From assembly GCF_000340215.1 (NCBI RefSeq), contig NW_006921534.1, positions 62,001 to 126,000 of the forward strand: DNA of 64,000 bases, read 5' to 3'. How positions within the stretch are numbered: the first letter of the stretch is position 1; the number at the start of each line of letters is the position of its first letter. Of this stretch, positions 1-10,988 are shown one piece after another. This DNA is from Pseudocercospora fijiensis CIRAD86 (Eukaryota; Ascomycota; Dothideomycetes; Mycosphaerellales; Mycosphaerellaceae). Position numbers and translations under genes: made by a program. The notes below the pieces were generated by a model. The model did no database searches. It worked only from the letters and a program-made list of their open reading frames with translations, and had not been told where the DNA came from.

Positions 1-3000
1 TTTAATATACGAGGTCGTATAAAAAGCTATAGAGACTAGCTCTCTCTTTATCGGTAACTTCCTCCGAGAAGAAGTAGCGTAACTATATCTAATCCCCTAG
101 GCGCTTATTAGGCTTTAAGAGTATACGGAGTATATAGCTAGTATAGCGGTATCTATATACCTAGCTTAATCGCTAAAGCGCCTATTTAACGATGCCTAGA
201 TACTAATTCGAGTTGTTATCCTCTTCTAAGTCGTTACCCTTACGCTCTCTATATGCTACTCGATACGTTTAGTAGGTAGTAACGAATTAGTCGATCGTCT
301 CCTTTATATAGTTATAGAAAGCTTACTCTAGCCTTCTCGAACTAGTAGCCTAGAGCTAGCTACGGAGGAAGTCGGTAGTATAGGCGGTCTACTAGAGCGT
401 AGTAGTATAGAAGCGTAGTTAAACCTAGTTAAAGAGATCGGCTAGGAGCTAGGCGGCGTACGTAGTACAGAGGCTTACTATAATATTTAAACCCCGACGA
501 CTTTCTTTCTACTCTCTATTACCCGCGCCTAACCGGTCGTAACGATTACGAGAGAGTCTATACTTTATACTAAAGGAACTACTATTATAGGTCGTCGTTA
601 GTAAGTCGAATAGTATATTAAGTATTACCGATATAGAGGCTTCCTTAACGGCGCGGATTATACGATCGAGTTAGGCGGTATTTACGCCTACATTAACGGA
701 CCTTTACGAAAGGACTATATATATTATAAAGAGCTAGCGGTTTAACTATAAATGTATAAAGTCGACGACGTACTTACTTTTAAGTATAAAGAAAGGCTAG
801 TAAGTACGACGCCTATCTACTCCCTCGGTTAGGCTTAGGCGAGTTATAGGCAGATTAGGCTAATAGAGTAGGTCCTAGTAAATACGAACCTCTCCTCGTA
901 CGCTAAAGGGAATAGTGCTCGAGGCGTAGCTATCTAGCGTATTATACGCCTATATAATTTCCGCTTTAAAGGCGTCTAAGATACGAGCTCGGCGAAATGT
1001 AGTATCTTAGGCAATAAGGGAAGTAATAGCGGCTACCTAGTCGATAGTAGACTAGGAGAATATAAGAAGCGGTAGTATTAACTAACTAAAAATAGGTTCT
1101 ACCGTTCGGTTAATAGACGCGAAGAGATCCTTCGATATATTATATCCTTAGAAGAAGCCGATACTACTAAGCCGCTCTACGGACTTATAGAGTAGTTTAC
1201 CTCGGATACTATAAGCCTCTTATATACCGAACTACTAGTATACTTAAGAATACTCGATATTAAGGCCGCTAGTCTTCGTAACGCTATAGGCTGTCTAGTA
1301 AAGGGCGATAAGCGGAGATACTACTACGTCTTCGACTACTAGTCTAGTAGGGATGTTTTCCTACGCGAGGTCGAACTAAGCGCGGTCTATATTACGATAT
1401 ATAGGGTTAAACTAGCGCTCGAGGGACTAATCGAGGAGTTCTTTAAGCTCTAGGGGAGTCTATACCTCTAGACGGATTTTAGTCCTATACTATATAATAA
1501 CTAGTTCTATATACCGCTAATATATATCTAAGTCTCGACGTAACCGACGTTCGATACCCTACTATAAACAATATAGTCGTAGTATAGCTACGTCGACTAT
1601 AGGGTCTTAATTTGCCGGTAGCGGATCTATAATATCGTAAGAGATTTTACTAACGTTACGATTATTGCCTTCTACGCCTTATTTCTATCGAGCGTATACG
1701 CGATTATATACTTACTAGAAGGATAGGGGATAATATACGAGTACTCGAGAAGGATAAGTATCGCGAAGCGTAGGAATAAGGATAGTATTAATAAAGTAAG
1801 CCTATTTACGCTTGTTTATATAATAGCGACGTTACCGGTCGATCTTCCGATTTCGATTCGCTTTAGGGAGTAGAAGGTTAGGGAAGAAGAGGTACGTATT
1901 AAATCTAGAAGTATCGAGTCTAGTCGCGATCCGTATATACTTATAGCGTTCGGGTTGTATCGGAGAGCGGCCTACTAGTATATACTACTTATAAGTAATA
2001 GTCTTTATAAAGCGAGGCGTATAGAATAACCGAATACCGGCTCTATAGGTCGTAAGTAAGGTTATAGGGAGGAGAAGTGCGTTAATATCCTAGTATCGAG
2101 GAATATAAAATAGCTAATTAGTAGATATAAGGCACGACTTCTCGAGTAATAGGACCGTAGAAGGTACCCTATTAACCTACCCGGCGAGGAGTCTACGCTA
2201 GTCGACGCCTTAGAGCTACTTATATATATACGTCGGGAGCTTGCTATACTCTACGACGTACGTAAGTATATCTAGGAGCTAGTAAAGTTAACTTTAGGCG
2301 AAGGTAGCGGTAGTACCCTTAGTAATAAATTCTACGAGTATAACTTTAGGCGGTATCGGCTCCTCTTCTTCCGCGTCCGTATCCTAGTCTTAGGAATACT
2401 TATAAGAGCAACTATCTACGGCGAGCGCTTAGTAAAGTACTATCTGACTATAAGGGGTCGATATAATAAGTAGGTTGTCTAGTTCCTTATCGGAATTAAC
2501 CCTAGCGTCGCTACTCGAAGAACTACTTAAATCCGATTAGATTAAACTACTAGTTACCGAAGGTACTCGCGAGCTTTCGAGCGTAACGTCGCTATTATCG
2601 TCTCGACCCTACTAACCTCGCGGTAGCGTAGGTCGTAGCGGTAGTAGGGGTTCTAGTAAGGTAGGGCGCGGGTTACGCCCTCTAGGATTTAGCTAAATAT
2701 ATAGTAGAAGCCCGCGTTATAGCTACGATAGGTAAGCTCTAAGACGAGGCCTTTATAAGCTCTCTCTTAAATTAGACCTAGTAATACTATCTCTTAATCT
2801 AGACGGGCTTCGCTTTAAGCTAGGGCTAGGAATACTATCTCTAGAATTAGACTTAGATATACTCGCGCTTACGATCGGTCGACTACGCCGTACTAAGGCT
2901 AGTAGTTAATTCGTCCTATCTCTTAAAGTAGATAATAAGAGGCTCTCTAAAATAGGAGGGAAGGAGAGACTTCTTTAAGAAGTCGGCGAAGTAGGTTAAA

Positions 3001-3240
3001 TAGCGGACTTCGAAGCTAGTAATAGGGAAAAATAAGCTACGCTTACTTAGGAGTCTAGCTTAGGCGGCGTCGTAGGTAACGAGGGGCTCTCTAGAATAGG
3101 AGGGAAGGAGAGACTTCTTCGAGGAGTCGGCGAAGTAGGTTAAGTAGCGGACTTTAAAGCTAGTAATAGGGAAGAATAAGCTACGCTTTCTTAAGAGTTA
3201 GGCTTAGGCGGCGTCGCTAGTATAGAAGCTAGTAAGGAAG
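1..3240 (+). pseudogene. Gene relic X, copy A1 (function unknown)
   Basis: A single frame can be read for about 3 kb if TAA/TAG are treated as former CAA/CAG/TGG codons; it corresponds to the X frame in A4. I recognise no family. The N-terminal two thirds looks like a globular, mostly helical protein; the last third (about 2500-3240) is rich in Gln, Arg and Ser and includes a 143-bp duplicated block, then runs into the 30-bp minisatellite. Its start lies outside the window. X faces Y, and both frames meet in the minisatellite. No intact start or long open stretch remains, so it is a RIP-killed copy. A reverse transcriptase was looked for (YxDD block) and not seen. Confidence 0.55.
2941..3226 (+). 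repeat. 143-bp direct duplication in the 3' part of X
   Basis: Two copies of about 143 bp lie side by side, each starting at ggctctctaaaataggagg or its variant (2941 and 3084). The same pair is present in A4 (about 21904-22185), so the duplication is older than the spread of the units. In the X frame each copy encodes an Arg/Ser-rich stretch. Confidence 0.8.
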
Positions 3241-4387
3241 GCGTCGCTAGTATAGAAGCTAGCTAGGAAGGCGTCGCTAGTATAGAAGCTAGCGCGGGAG
3301 GTATCGCTAGTATAGAAGCTAGCTAGGGAGGTATCGCTAGTATAGAAGCTAGCTAGGGAGGTATCGCTAGTATAGAAGCTAGCGCGGAAGGTATCGCTAG
3401 TATAGAAGCTAGCGCGGGAGGTATCGCTAGTATAGAAGCTAGCTAGGGAGGTATCGCTAGTATAGAAGCTAGCGCGGGAGGTATCGCTAGTATAGAAGCT
3501 AGCGCGGAAGGTATCGCTAGTATAGAAGCTAGCGCGGGAGGTATCGCTAGTATAGAAGCTAGCGCGGGAGGTATCGCTAGTATAGAAGCTAGCGCGGGAG
3601 GTATCGCTAGTATAGAAGCTAGCGCGAGAGGTATCGCTAGTATAGAAGCTAGCGCTAGTAGGGATTATACTATAGCGGACGAAGGGGGTCTAGTAGCTAT
3701 CGGAGCGGGGCGGTAAACTATTCTATATAGGGTAAAAGGACCTATATATAAAGGGAGAGTATTAGATAGGTATACTAGTTAAGTACTATCTATTTTAGGG
3801 AGAAGGGGACGTAGAGGAGCCCGCCGAATAGCTAACCGAGGCTAGTCGTAGGTAGAGACAGCCTATACGATCGATTATTAAACGATAGACGTAGAAGTGC
3901 TATCCCTTAGAGTAGAGCTAGCGGCGTTAGCTCTAGTAAATTAATCGACTACCGCGATAATATCGTCGATCTCGAGCTAGTTAATATAGGTAGCGAGGAG
4001 CTATAGCCTATCTCTAGTATTTATACGTAGCGCTCTTTATAAAGAGAGCGGTAGTAGTCGTAGTACTAGGAGAAGTAGCCGTCCCTAACTAGCCGAATAG
4101 TGCTAACTCTAGAGTATTTAACTACCTACTATACCTATTTAGCTACGAAGTAGAGGGTTAATATAGGGGATAGGTTAGGTAGCCGAAGAAGTAGACGATA
4201 TAGTAGCTAGATATAGTAGTAGCGTAGACGAAGAAGATACTACGCCTAGGTCTTACTCGGCTTACTATACTTTCTTCTAGGCTCGTCGTAGAGCCGTACT
4301 CGCTAACTTCCTTATAGTACGTTCGGCCTTCTTCTTCCGCTCTTCCTTTTTAGTACCGAGTAGCTTACGCTATCCTTTAGGCGGCAT
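3208..4387 (-). pseudogene. Gene relic Y, copy A1 (basic N-terminus, 10-residue repeat tail)
   Basis: The frame starts at an intact ATG at 4387 with MPPKG and a strongly basic and acidic stretch rich in Lys, Arg and Glu (about residues 5-35), then Ser/Thr-rich and Leu-rich regions. Its last part is the minisatellite read as repeats of ASILAIPPAL. All interruptions in the first 230 codons are TAG/TAA at sites where Gln or Trp would fit. I recognise no family. In A2 and A4 the initiator ATG has become ATA, which fits a TpG to TpA change. Y converges with X. A palindromic hairpin lies about 280 bp upstream of the start. Confidence 0.5.
3211..3660 (+). repeat. 30-bp minisatellite, 15 copies (unit A1)
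   Basis: Fifteen consecutive 30-bp units share the core tcgctagtatagaagctagc. The unit is a multiple of three, so all frames stay in register. On the minus strand, in frame with Y, it gives a ten-residue repeat ASILAIPPAL; on the plus strand it continues the end of X, while another plus frame is open as ASIEASAGGI. Copy number differs between units (15 in A1, 5 left in A2, 11 in A4). Confidence 0.95.
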
Positions 4388-4663
4388 CGTATTAATTCCG
4401 TTAATAGCGGAGGGCAAAGCTTATATATAAGCCGCGCTAATAAGTATAGAATTCGAGGAGGTAGTAGTTCTATCTCGCGGAAACTACTAATACTAGAAAG
4501 GGCTACCCCTTTCTAGCGATATATTTTATATATAAGAGAGCAAGGAATAGTAGCGTAGTATATTTTGCGTATAAAGTAGTGCGTATAAGTAGGTTCGTAT
4601 ACTGCCTACGGCCTTTCCGTAGACGTTATAAAACCTAAAGTCTAGTAATTAAAGGATACCGTA

Positions 4664-4734
4664 AACAACTTAAAACTTTAGGTACGCACCTAAAACTAGG
4701 CGTTTTAGGTACGTACTAAAAGTTTTAAGTTGTT
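4664..4734. promoter_or_regulatory. Hairpin with nested TTTAGGTAC palindrome (A1)
   Basis: An inverted repeat of about 34-bp arms: aacaacttaaaactttagg on the left pairs with the reverse complement on the right. Inside the left arm sits tttaggtacgcacctaaa, a one-mismatch version of the TTTAGGTACGTACCTAAA palindrome found elsewhere. It lies upstream of Y and downstream of Z. Equivalent hairpins are at 8411-8481 and 23507-23577. A role as a shared control site, or as a small foldback element, is inference. Confidence 0.6.
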
Positions 4735-5202
4735 CCTCTATCGGACCGTAGGATAAGTAAACCTAAAGAGTATTACTAGTAGGTCTATTATTAAAGATAA
4801 AAGTCCTTACTAGGCGATAGGCGGAGTAATACGAGATACGGGGTAAGGTTCGTAGTAGCCTTCTATAATAGCGAAGGAAGGCTATTTAATTAGATAGTTA
4901 GCTAGGTTCTAATAATGTTTAATTAATATCGGATAGATAGGTTAGCTAGATTTCGGGAAAGGGTACCTCGTATACTTAATATAAGACTAAAAGTATAGCT
5001 AAGAAAATAGGTAAATCCCTACTTACGGAACTAGAGGGTAAGGGATAGGGGAATACGTACCCTATATATTTCTTAACCGGAAGCGCTCCGTCGCGTTCTA
5101 ATAGAGCGAGGGCCGTATCGCTAGTTATAGCTAATTAGCTAGACGCGGGCGCGGTCGAGATACGACTTAGAATACGAACGCCTTCTTACTTTAATGTTTC
5201 TT
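4735..5202. other. Interval between hairpin and helicase relic, no gene recognised
   Basis: About 470 bp of RIP-affected sequence present in all four units (8482-8950, 11020-11490 and 23578-24046 are the counterparts). It contains one copy of the motif tcgctagttatagctaatta also found in the right-end repeats. I see no convincing reading frame. It may be the 3' remnant of the helicase gene Z. Confidence 0.4.
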
Positions 5203-5276
5203 AAGCGCTTCGTCGTATTCTAGCGAAGCGGCTTACTAACTAGAAGCGCTTCGTCGTATTCTAACGAAGCGGCTTA
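5203..5276 (+). repeat. 41-bp direct repeat at the 3' end of Z
   Basis: Two copies of a 41-bp unit starting aagcgcttcgtcgtattcta (5203 and 5244). A2 and A3 also have two copies; A4 has three (about 24047-24155). The helicase frame Z loses its resemblance to the family at this point in every unit. Confidence 0.8.
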
Positions 5277-5969
5277 ACGATATCCTTATCCTTACTACGA
5301 CTACTAAGACGTATAAATTCTTCCTCGAATGTAGCGATATAACGTAAAAACTAGTCGATAGCGTAGTTAGTCTAATAAGCGATAATTATTAGTAGATCTC
5401 CCTTATTCTAGTTCTTAAGTATTACTTTAATAGCTTATATAGAGATATAGGTCTTACTAGTACCGGGTAGGCCTTAAATAATAGCAAGACGCGCCGTTAG
5501 AATACGACGGAGCGCTTCTAGTTAGGAGGCGTCTAGAGCACTATTAGGCTTAGAAGGCTAGTACTTAACTATATTAATATTCTCGAAGCTCTCGTTAGAG
5601 TTATTAACTAGGATAGAGCTTAGATCTCGCTTCGGCTATGCTTTGAAATACTTAGGCGCCGAAATATAAGGCTATATACTAACGAGGTACTCTAATAAGG
5701 GAAAACCCTCGTATATTATACGCTAAAGGCTAAGTAAGGTATACCGATTAGCTTCGAAAAGTCCGCTACGGTCCTCTATTATAAGATATTCTATAGTAGG
5801 ATCTAGCTCTAACTCCTCGGGACAGGTAAAAGCGAGATTAAGCTTAGGTAGATTCTACTAAAGTCTCTCTAGTAGTCGAGCGGTAATAGTAGCGATAATA
5901 GCGCGAGATACGAACTTGTTATTTATTAGTATAAGAACGACTAAGCTACTAGCGATAAGGCGGTTTAAC

Positions 5970-6477
5970 TATTCCTATAGAACTTTCTTACTAGTACGGA
6001 GGAGACTAAAAGTAACGCGGACGGCGAAGCTATATATAAATAAAGTCGCGCCGTAGATATAAACCTACTTAGGTTAGTATATAACGGGCGGCGCGTTAAA
6101 GGAGTAAAGGCGAGACTAACCTTCGTATAGATACCGACTTTGCTATTAAATGCGTCCTTAGCGGTATATAGAGTATAGCGAGTTATTAAGACTACTTCGC
6201 GAAGGCTACGGAGGGTATCTTCGCGGTTCCTATAGAACTTTCTTACTAGTACGGAGGAGACTAAAAGTAACGCGGACAGCGAAGCTACGTATAAACAAAG
6301 TCGCGCCGTAGATATAAACCTACTTAGGTTAGTATATAACGGGCGGCGCGTTAAAGGGGTAAAGGCGAGACTTACCTTAGTATAGATACCGACTTTGCTA
6401 TTAAATACGTCCTTAGCGGTATATAGAGTATAGCGGGTTATTAAGACTACTTCGCGAAGGCCGCGGAGGGTATCTTC
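5970..6477 (-). repeat. About 254-bp tandem duplication within Z (A1)
   Basis: Two near-identical copies start at ggttcctatagaactttctt (5970 and 6224). Each contains the intron and flanking coding sequence of Z. The same duplication is present in A2 (about 9718 and 9973), A3 (about 12258 and 12514) and A4 (about 24856 and 25110). Confidence 0.8.
6320..6375 (-). other. Spliceosomal intron in Z
   Basis: On the minus strand a donor GTAAG follows the exon end ACTAAG. A TACTAAC branch site and the acceptor AAGTAG lie 56 bp further on. Removing it joins GIYTK to VYIYGATLF in one frame. The counterpart within the first duplicated copy (about 6066-6121) keeps the branch site. These signals show that Z was once a normal nuclear gene. 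Confidence 0.6.
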
Positions 6478-6506
6478 GTAGTATAGCTTATAGAGAGTAC
6501 TTTAGG

Positions 6507-7200
6507 AGAATAGTTCTATAAGGAAGGCGATAAATAGTAAATAAGGCTAGTCGACGTCGTACGCGAAGGCGAGCGTTCCTATCGCTAGTTATAGCTAATT
6601 AGCCCGCGGCCCTTACTATATCGCTAGTTATAGCTAATTAGCCCGACGTAGGCGTAGTCGAGATACGACTAAGAATACGACTACCTTCTTATTTAGCTCG
6701 TAATATACGTAGGTAGCCTACGAGTAGGCGCGAGAATATATTCTTTTATACCTTCGATATTATAATATCGAATAAACAGAGAATAGTTCTATAAGGGAGG
6801 CGATAAATAGTAAATAGAGCTCGTCGATGTCGCGCGCGAGGGCGAGCGTTCCTATCGCTAGTTATAGCTAATTAGCCCGCGGCCCTTACCGTATCGCTAG
6901 TTATAGCTAATTAGCCTAACGTAGGCGTAGTCGAGATACGACTAAGAATACGACCGCCTTCTTATTTAGCTTGCAATATACGTAGGCGGCCTACGAGTAG
7001 GCGCGAGAATATATTCTTTTATACCTTCGATATTATAATATCGAATAAATAGAGAATAGTTCTATAAGGGAGGCGATAAATAGTAAATAGAGCTCGTTAA
7101 CGTCGCGAGCGAGGGCGAGCGTTCCTATCGCTAGTTATAGCTAATTAGCCCGCGGCCCTTACTATATTACTAGTTATAGCTAATTAGCCCGACGCTAGCG
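6507..7200 (+). repeat. 273-bp subterminal tandem repeats (A1)
   Basis: The segment starting gagaatagttctataa recurs at 6507, 6779 and 7052, a period of 272-273 bp. Each copy contains two instances of tcgctagttatagctaatta, an imperfect palindrome, and a stretch like the first exon of Z. The block occupies the last 700 bp before the telomeric tract in all four units (about 10260-10950, 12790-13490 and 25390-26080). Confidence 0.85.
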
Positions 7201-7223
7201 CCCTACTATACGTCCGCTATATA

Positions 7224-7241
7224 CCTAACCCTAACCCTAAA
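7224..7241 (+). repeat. Interstitial telomeric tract, end of A1
   Basis: cctaaccctaaccctaaa, three CCCTAA-type repeats, followed by gtgccctatagt, after which A2 begins at once. CCCTAA on the plus strand means a chromosome end, if it follows this polarity, would lie to the left. Confidence 0.95.
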
Positions 7242-7254
7242 GTGCCCTATAGTA

Positions 7255-8134
7255 GAGATATCGCTAGTATAGAAGCTAGCGCGGGAGGTATCGCTAGTAT
7301 AGAAGCTAGCGCGGAAGATATCGCTAGTATAGAAGCTAGCGCGGAAGGTATCGCTAGTATAGAAGCTAGCGCGGAAGGTATCGCTAGTATAGAAGCTAGC
7401 GCTAGTAGGGATTATACTATAGCGGACGAAGGGGGTCTAGTAGCTATCGGAGCGAGGCGGTAAACTATTCTATATAGAGTAAAAGGACCTATATACGAAG
7501 GGAGAGTATTAGATAGGTATACTAGTTAAGTACTATCTGTTTTAGGGAGAAGGGGACGTAGAGGAGCCCGCCGAATAGCTAACCGAGGCTAGTCGTAGGT
7601 AGGGATAGCCTATACAATCGATTATTAAATAATAGACGTAGAAGTACTATCCCTTAGAGTAGAGCTAGCGGCGTTAGCTCTAGTAAATTAATTAACTACC
7701 GCGATAATATCGTCGATCTTAAGCTAGTTAATATAGGCAGCGAGGAGCTATAGCCTATCTCTAGTATTTATACGCGGCGCTATCTATAAAGAGAGTAGTA
7801 GTAGTCGTAGTACTAGAAGAAGTAGCCGTCCCTAACTAGCCGAATAGTACTAACTCTAGAGTATTTAACTACCTACTACGCCTATTTAGCTACGAAGTAG
7901 AGGGTTAATATAGGGGATAGGTTAGGTAGCCGAGGAGGTAGACGATATAGCGGCTAGATATAGTAGTAGCGCAGACGAAGAAGATACTACGCCTAGGTCT
8001 TACTCGGCTTGCTATACTTTCTTCTAGGCTCGTCGTAAAGCTATACTCGCTAACTTCCTTACGGTACGTTTAGCCTTCTTCTTCCGCTCTTCCTCTTTAG
8101 TACCGAGTAGCTTACGCTATCCTTTAGGCAGTAT
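7255..8134 (-). pseudogene. Gene relic Y, copy A2 (start codon lost)
   Basis: The second copy of the basic protein Y. The initiator has become ATA (8134-8132), as expected from RIP of ATG. Its repeat tail is shortened to five ASILAIPPAL-type repeats by the left truncation of A2. Otherwise it is colinear with the A1 copy, with transitions. Confidence 0.45.
7258..7410 (+). repeat. 30-bp minisatellite, 5 copies (A2)
   Basis: Five units with the core tcgctagtatagaagctagc follow directly after the A1 terminus. The open plus frame here (7242-7463) is just this repeat plus flank and is not a gene. Confidence 0.9.
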
Positions 8135-8410
8135 CGTATTAATTCCGTTAATAGCGGAGGGCAAAGCTTATATATAAGCCGCGCTAATAAGTATAGAATT
8201 CGAGGAGGTAGTAGTTCTATCTCGCGGAAACTACTAATACTAGAAAGGGCTACCCCTTTCTAGCGATGTATTTTATATATAAGAGAGTAAGGAATAGTAG
8301 CGCAGTATATTTTGTATATAAAGCAGTATATATAAGCAGGTTCGTATACTGCCTACGGGCTTCCCGTAGACGTTGCAAAACCTAAAGTCTAGCAATTAAA
8401 AGATACTATA

Positions 8411-8481
8411 AACAACTTAAAACTTTAGGTACGTACCTAAAACTAGGCGTTTTAGGTATATACTAAAAGTTTTAAGTTGTT
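8411..8481. promoter_or_regulatory. Hairpin with perfect TTTAGGTACGTACCTAAA palindrome (A2)
   Basis: Counterpart of the A1 hairpin. The 18-bp palindrome at 8424-8441 is perfect here. It lies upstream of Y and downstream of Z. Confidence 0.6.
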
Positions 8482-8962
8482 CCTCTATCGGACCGTAGGA
8501 TAAGTAAACCTAAAGAGTATTACTAGTAGGTCTATTATTAAAGGTAAAAGTCCTTGCTAGGCGATAGGCGGAGTAATACGAGATATAGAGTAAGGTTCGT
8601 AGTAGCCTTCCGTAATAGCGAAGGAAGGCTATTTAATTAGATAGTTAGCTAGGTTCTAATAATGTTTAATTAATATCGGGTAGATAGGTTAGCTAGATTT
8701 CGGGAAAGGGTACCTCGTATACTTAATATTAGACTAAAAGTATAGCTAAGAAGATAGGTAAATCCCTTCTTACGGAACCGGAGGGTAAGGGGTAGGGGAA
8801 TACGTATCTCGTATGTTTCTTAACTAGAAGCGCTCCGTCGCGTTCTAACGAAGCGAGGGCCGTATCGCTAGTTATAGCTAATTAGCTAGACGCGGGCGCG
8901 GTCGAGATACGACTTAGAATACGAACGTCTTCTTACTTTAATATTTCTTAAGCGCTTCGTCG

Positions 8963-10305
8963 TATCCTAGCGAAGCGGCTTACTAACTAGAAGCGCTTCG
9001 TTATATCCTAACGAAGCGGCTTAACGACATCCTTATCCTTGCTACGACTACCGAGACGTATAAATTCTTCCTCGAATATAGCGATATAACGTAAAAACTA
9101 GTCGATAGCGTAGTTAGTCTAATAAGCGATAATTATTAGTAGATCTCCCTTATTCTAGTTCTCGAGCATTACTTTAATAGCTTATATAGAGATATAGGTC
9201 TTGCTAGTACCGGATAGGCCTTAAATAATAGTAAGACGCGCTATTAGAATACGACGGAGCGCTTCTAGTTAGGAGGCGTCTAGAGCACTATTAGGCTTAG
9301 AAGGCTAGTACTTAACTATATTAATATTCTCGAAGCTCTCGTTAGAGTTATTAACTAGGATAGAGCTTAGATCTCGCTTCGGCTATGCTTTAAAATACTT
9401 AGGCGCCGAAATGTAAGGCTATATACTAACGAGGTACTCTAATAAGGGAAAACCCTCGCGTATTATACGCTAAAGGCTAAGTAAGGTATACCGATTAGCT
9501 TCGAAAAGTCCGCTACGGTCCTCTACTATAAGATATTCTATAGCAGGATCTAGCTCTAACTCCTCGGGACGGGCAAAGGCGAGATTAAGCTTAGGTAGAT
9601 TCTACTAAAGTCTCTTTAGTAGTCGAGCGGTAATAGTAGCGATAATAGCGCGAGATACGAACTTGTTATTTATTAGTATAAGAACGACTAAGCTGCTAGC
9701 GATAAGGCGCTTTAACTGTTCCTATAGAACTTTCTTACTAGTACGGAGGAGACTAAAAGTAACGCAGATAGCGAAGCTATATATAGACAAAGTCGCGCTA
9801 TAGATATAAACCTACTTAGGTTAGTATATAACGGGCGGCGCGTTAAAGGAGTAAAGGCGAGACTAACCTTCGTATAGATGCCGACTTTGCTATTAAATGC
9901 GTCCTTAGCGGTATATAGAGTATAGCGAGTTATTAAGACTACTTCGTAAAGGCCGTAGAGGGTATCTTCGCGGTTCCTATAGAACTTTCTTACTAGTACG
10001 GAGGAGACTAAAAGTAACGCGGACGGCGAAGCTACGTATAGACAAAGTCGCGCTATAGATATAAACCTACTTAGGTTAGTATATAATAGGCGGCGCGTTA
10101 AAGGGGTAAAGGCGAGACTTACCTTAGTATAGATACCGACTTTGCTATTAAATGCGTCCTTAGCGGTATATAGAGTATAGCGGGTTATTAAGACTACTTC
10201 GCGAAGGCTACGAAAGGCATCTTCGCGGTATAGCTCGTAGAGAGTGCTCTAAGAGAATAGTTCTATAAGGGAGGCGATAAATAGTAAATAGAGCTAGTCG
10301 ATATC
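8963..10305 (-). pseudogene. Helicase relic Z, copy A2
   Basis: Colinear with the A1 copy at an offset of about 3748 bp. The Walker A region is near 9198-9222. It keeps the tandem internal duplication and the intron-like segments (branch TACTAAC on the minus strand). It ends at the same 41-bp repeat, so it too lacks helicase motifs II-VI. Confidence 0.6.
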
Positions 10306-10950
10306 GCGCGCGAGGGCGAGCGTTCCTATCGCTAGTTATAGCTAATTAGCCCGCGGCCCTTACCGTATCGCTAGTTATAGCTAATTAGCCCGACGCGGGC
10401 GTAGTCGAGATACGACTAAGAATGCGACCGCCTTCTTATTTAGCTTATAATATACGTAGGCGGCCTACGAGTAGGCGCGAGAATATATTCTTTTATACCT
10501 TCGATATTATAATATCGAATAAATAGAGAATAGTTCTATAAGGGAGACGATAAATAGTAAATAGAGCTCGTCGACGTTACGCGCGAGGGCGAGCGTTCCT
10601 ATCGCTAGTTATAGCTAATTAGCCCGCGGCCCTTACTATATCGCTAGTTATAGCTAATTAGCCTAACGCGGGCGTAGTCGAGATACGACTAAGAATGCGA
10701 GCGCCTTCTTATTTAGCTCGCAATATACGTAGGCGGCCTACGAGTAGGCGCGAGAATATATTCTTTTATATCTTTAATATTATAATATCGAATAAATAGA
10801 GAATAGTTCTATAAGGGAGGCGATAAATAGTAAATAGGGCTCGTCGATATCGCGAGCGAGGGCGAGCGTTTCTATCGCTAGTTATAGCTAATTAGCCCGC
10901 GGCCCTTGCCGTATCGCTAGTTATAGCTAATTAGCCCGACGCCGGCGCCC
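10260..10950 (+). repeat. 273-bp subterminal repeats (A2)
   Basis: Same organisation as in A1, with the tcgctagttatagctaatta motif repeated twice per unit. Confidence 0.8.
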
Positions 10951-10970
10951 TACTATACGCCCGCTATACG

Positions 10971-10988
10971 CCTAACCCTAACCCTAAA
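10971..10988 (+). repeat. Interstitial telomeric tract, end of A2
   Basis: cctaaccctaaccctaaa followed by gtgccctatagt; A3 starts at 11001. Confidence 0.95.

Larger units (their letters stand above)
5215..6560 (-). pseudogene. Relic Z: N-terminal half of a UPF1/ZNFX1-like SF1 helicase (A1)
   Basis: Read from high to low coordinates, the frame leads into a Walker A motif (5450-5475) seen as GLPGTSKT where the family has GPPGTGKT, preceded by a QLEALRRI-like Q motif. It is followed about 30 residues later by a motif Ia of the TNHAIDQ type (His now Tyr), then FEEEFIRLSSRSKD, where relatives have an RLGGR segment. This order is typical of UPF1/AQR/ZNFX1-like RNA helicases. Motifs II-VI are missing; resemblance stops at the 41-bp repeat. 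A spliceosomal intron with good signals (6320-6375) and a tandem duplication of about 254 bp lie in the N-terminal part. All four units carry the same truncation, so it predates their spread. Read across RIP stops. Confidence 0.65.
1..7253 (+). mobile_element. Telomere-attached repeat unit A1 (left end beyond window)
   Basis: This is the first of four head-to-tail units of one family. Its start matches position 18964 onward in unit A4 almost base for base, differing mainly by transitions. It ends with a CCCTAA tract and AGTGCCCTATAGT, exactly as A2, A3 and A4 do. It holds, left to right, gene relic X (+), a 30-bp minisatellite, gene relic Y (-), a hairpin, the helicase relic Z (-) and 273-bp subterminal repeats. 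The window edge cuts its left end, so its full length is unknown. The tandem, left-truncated arrangement is seen directly; that these are mobile or telomere-targeted elements is inference. Confidence 0.8.

Noticed and set aside
3211..3660. CRISPR-like array
   Set aside because: The units are directly abutting 30-bp repeats with no unique spacers, in a eukaryotic context.
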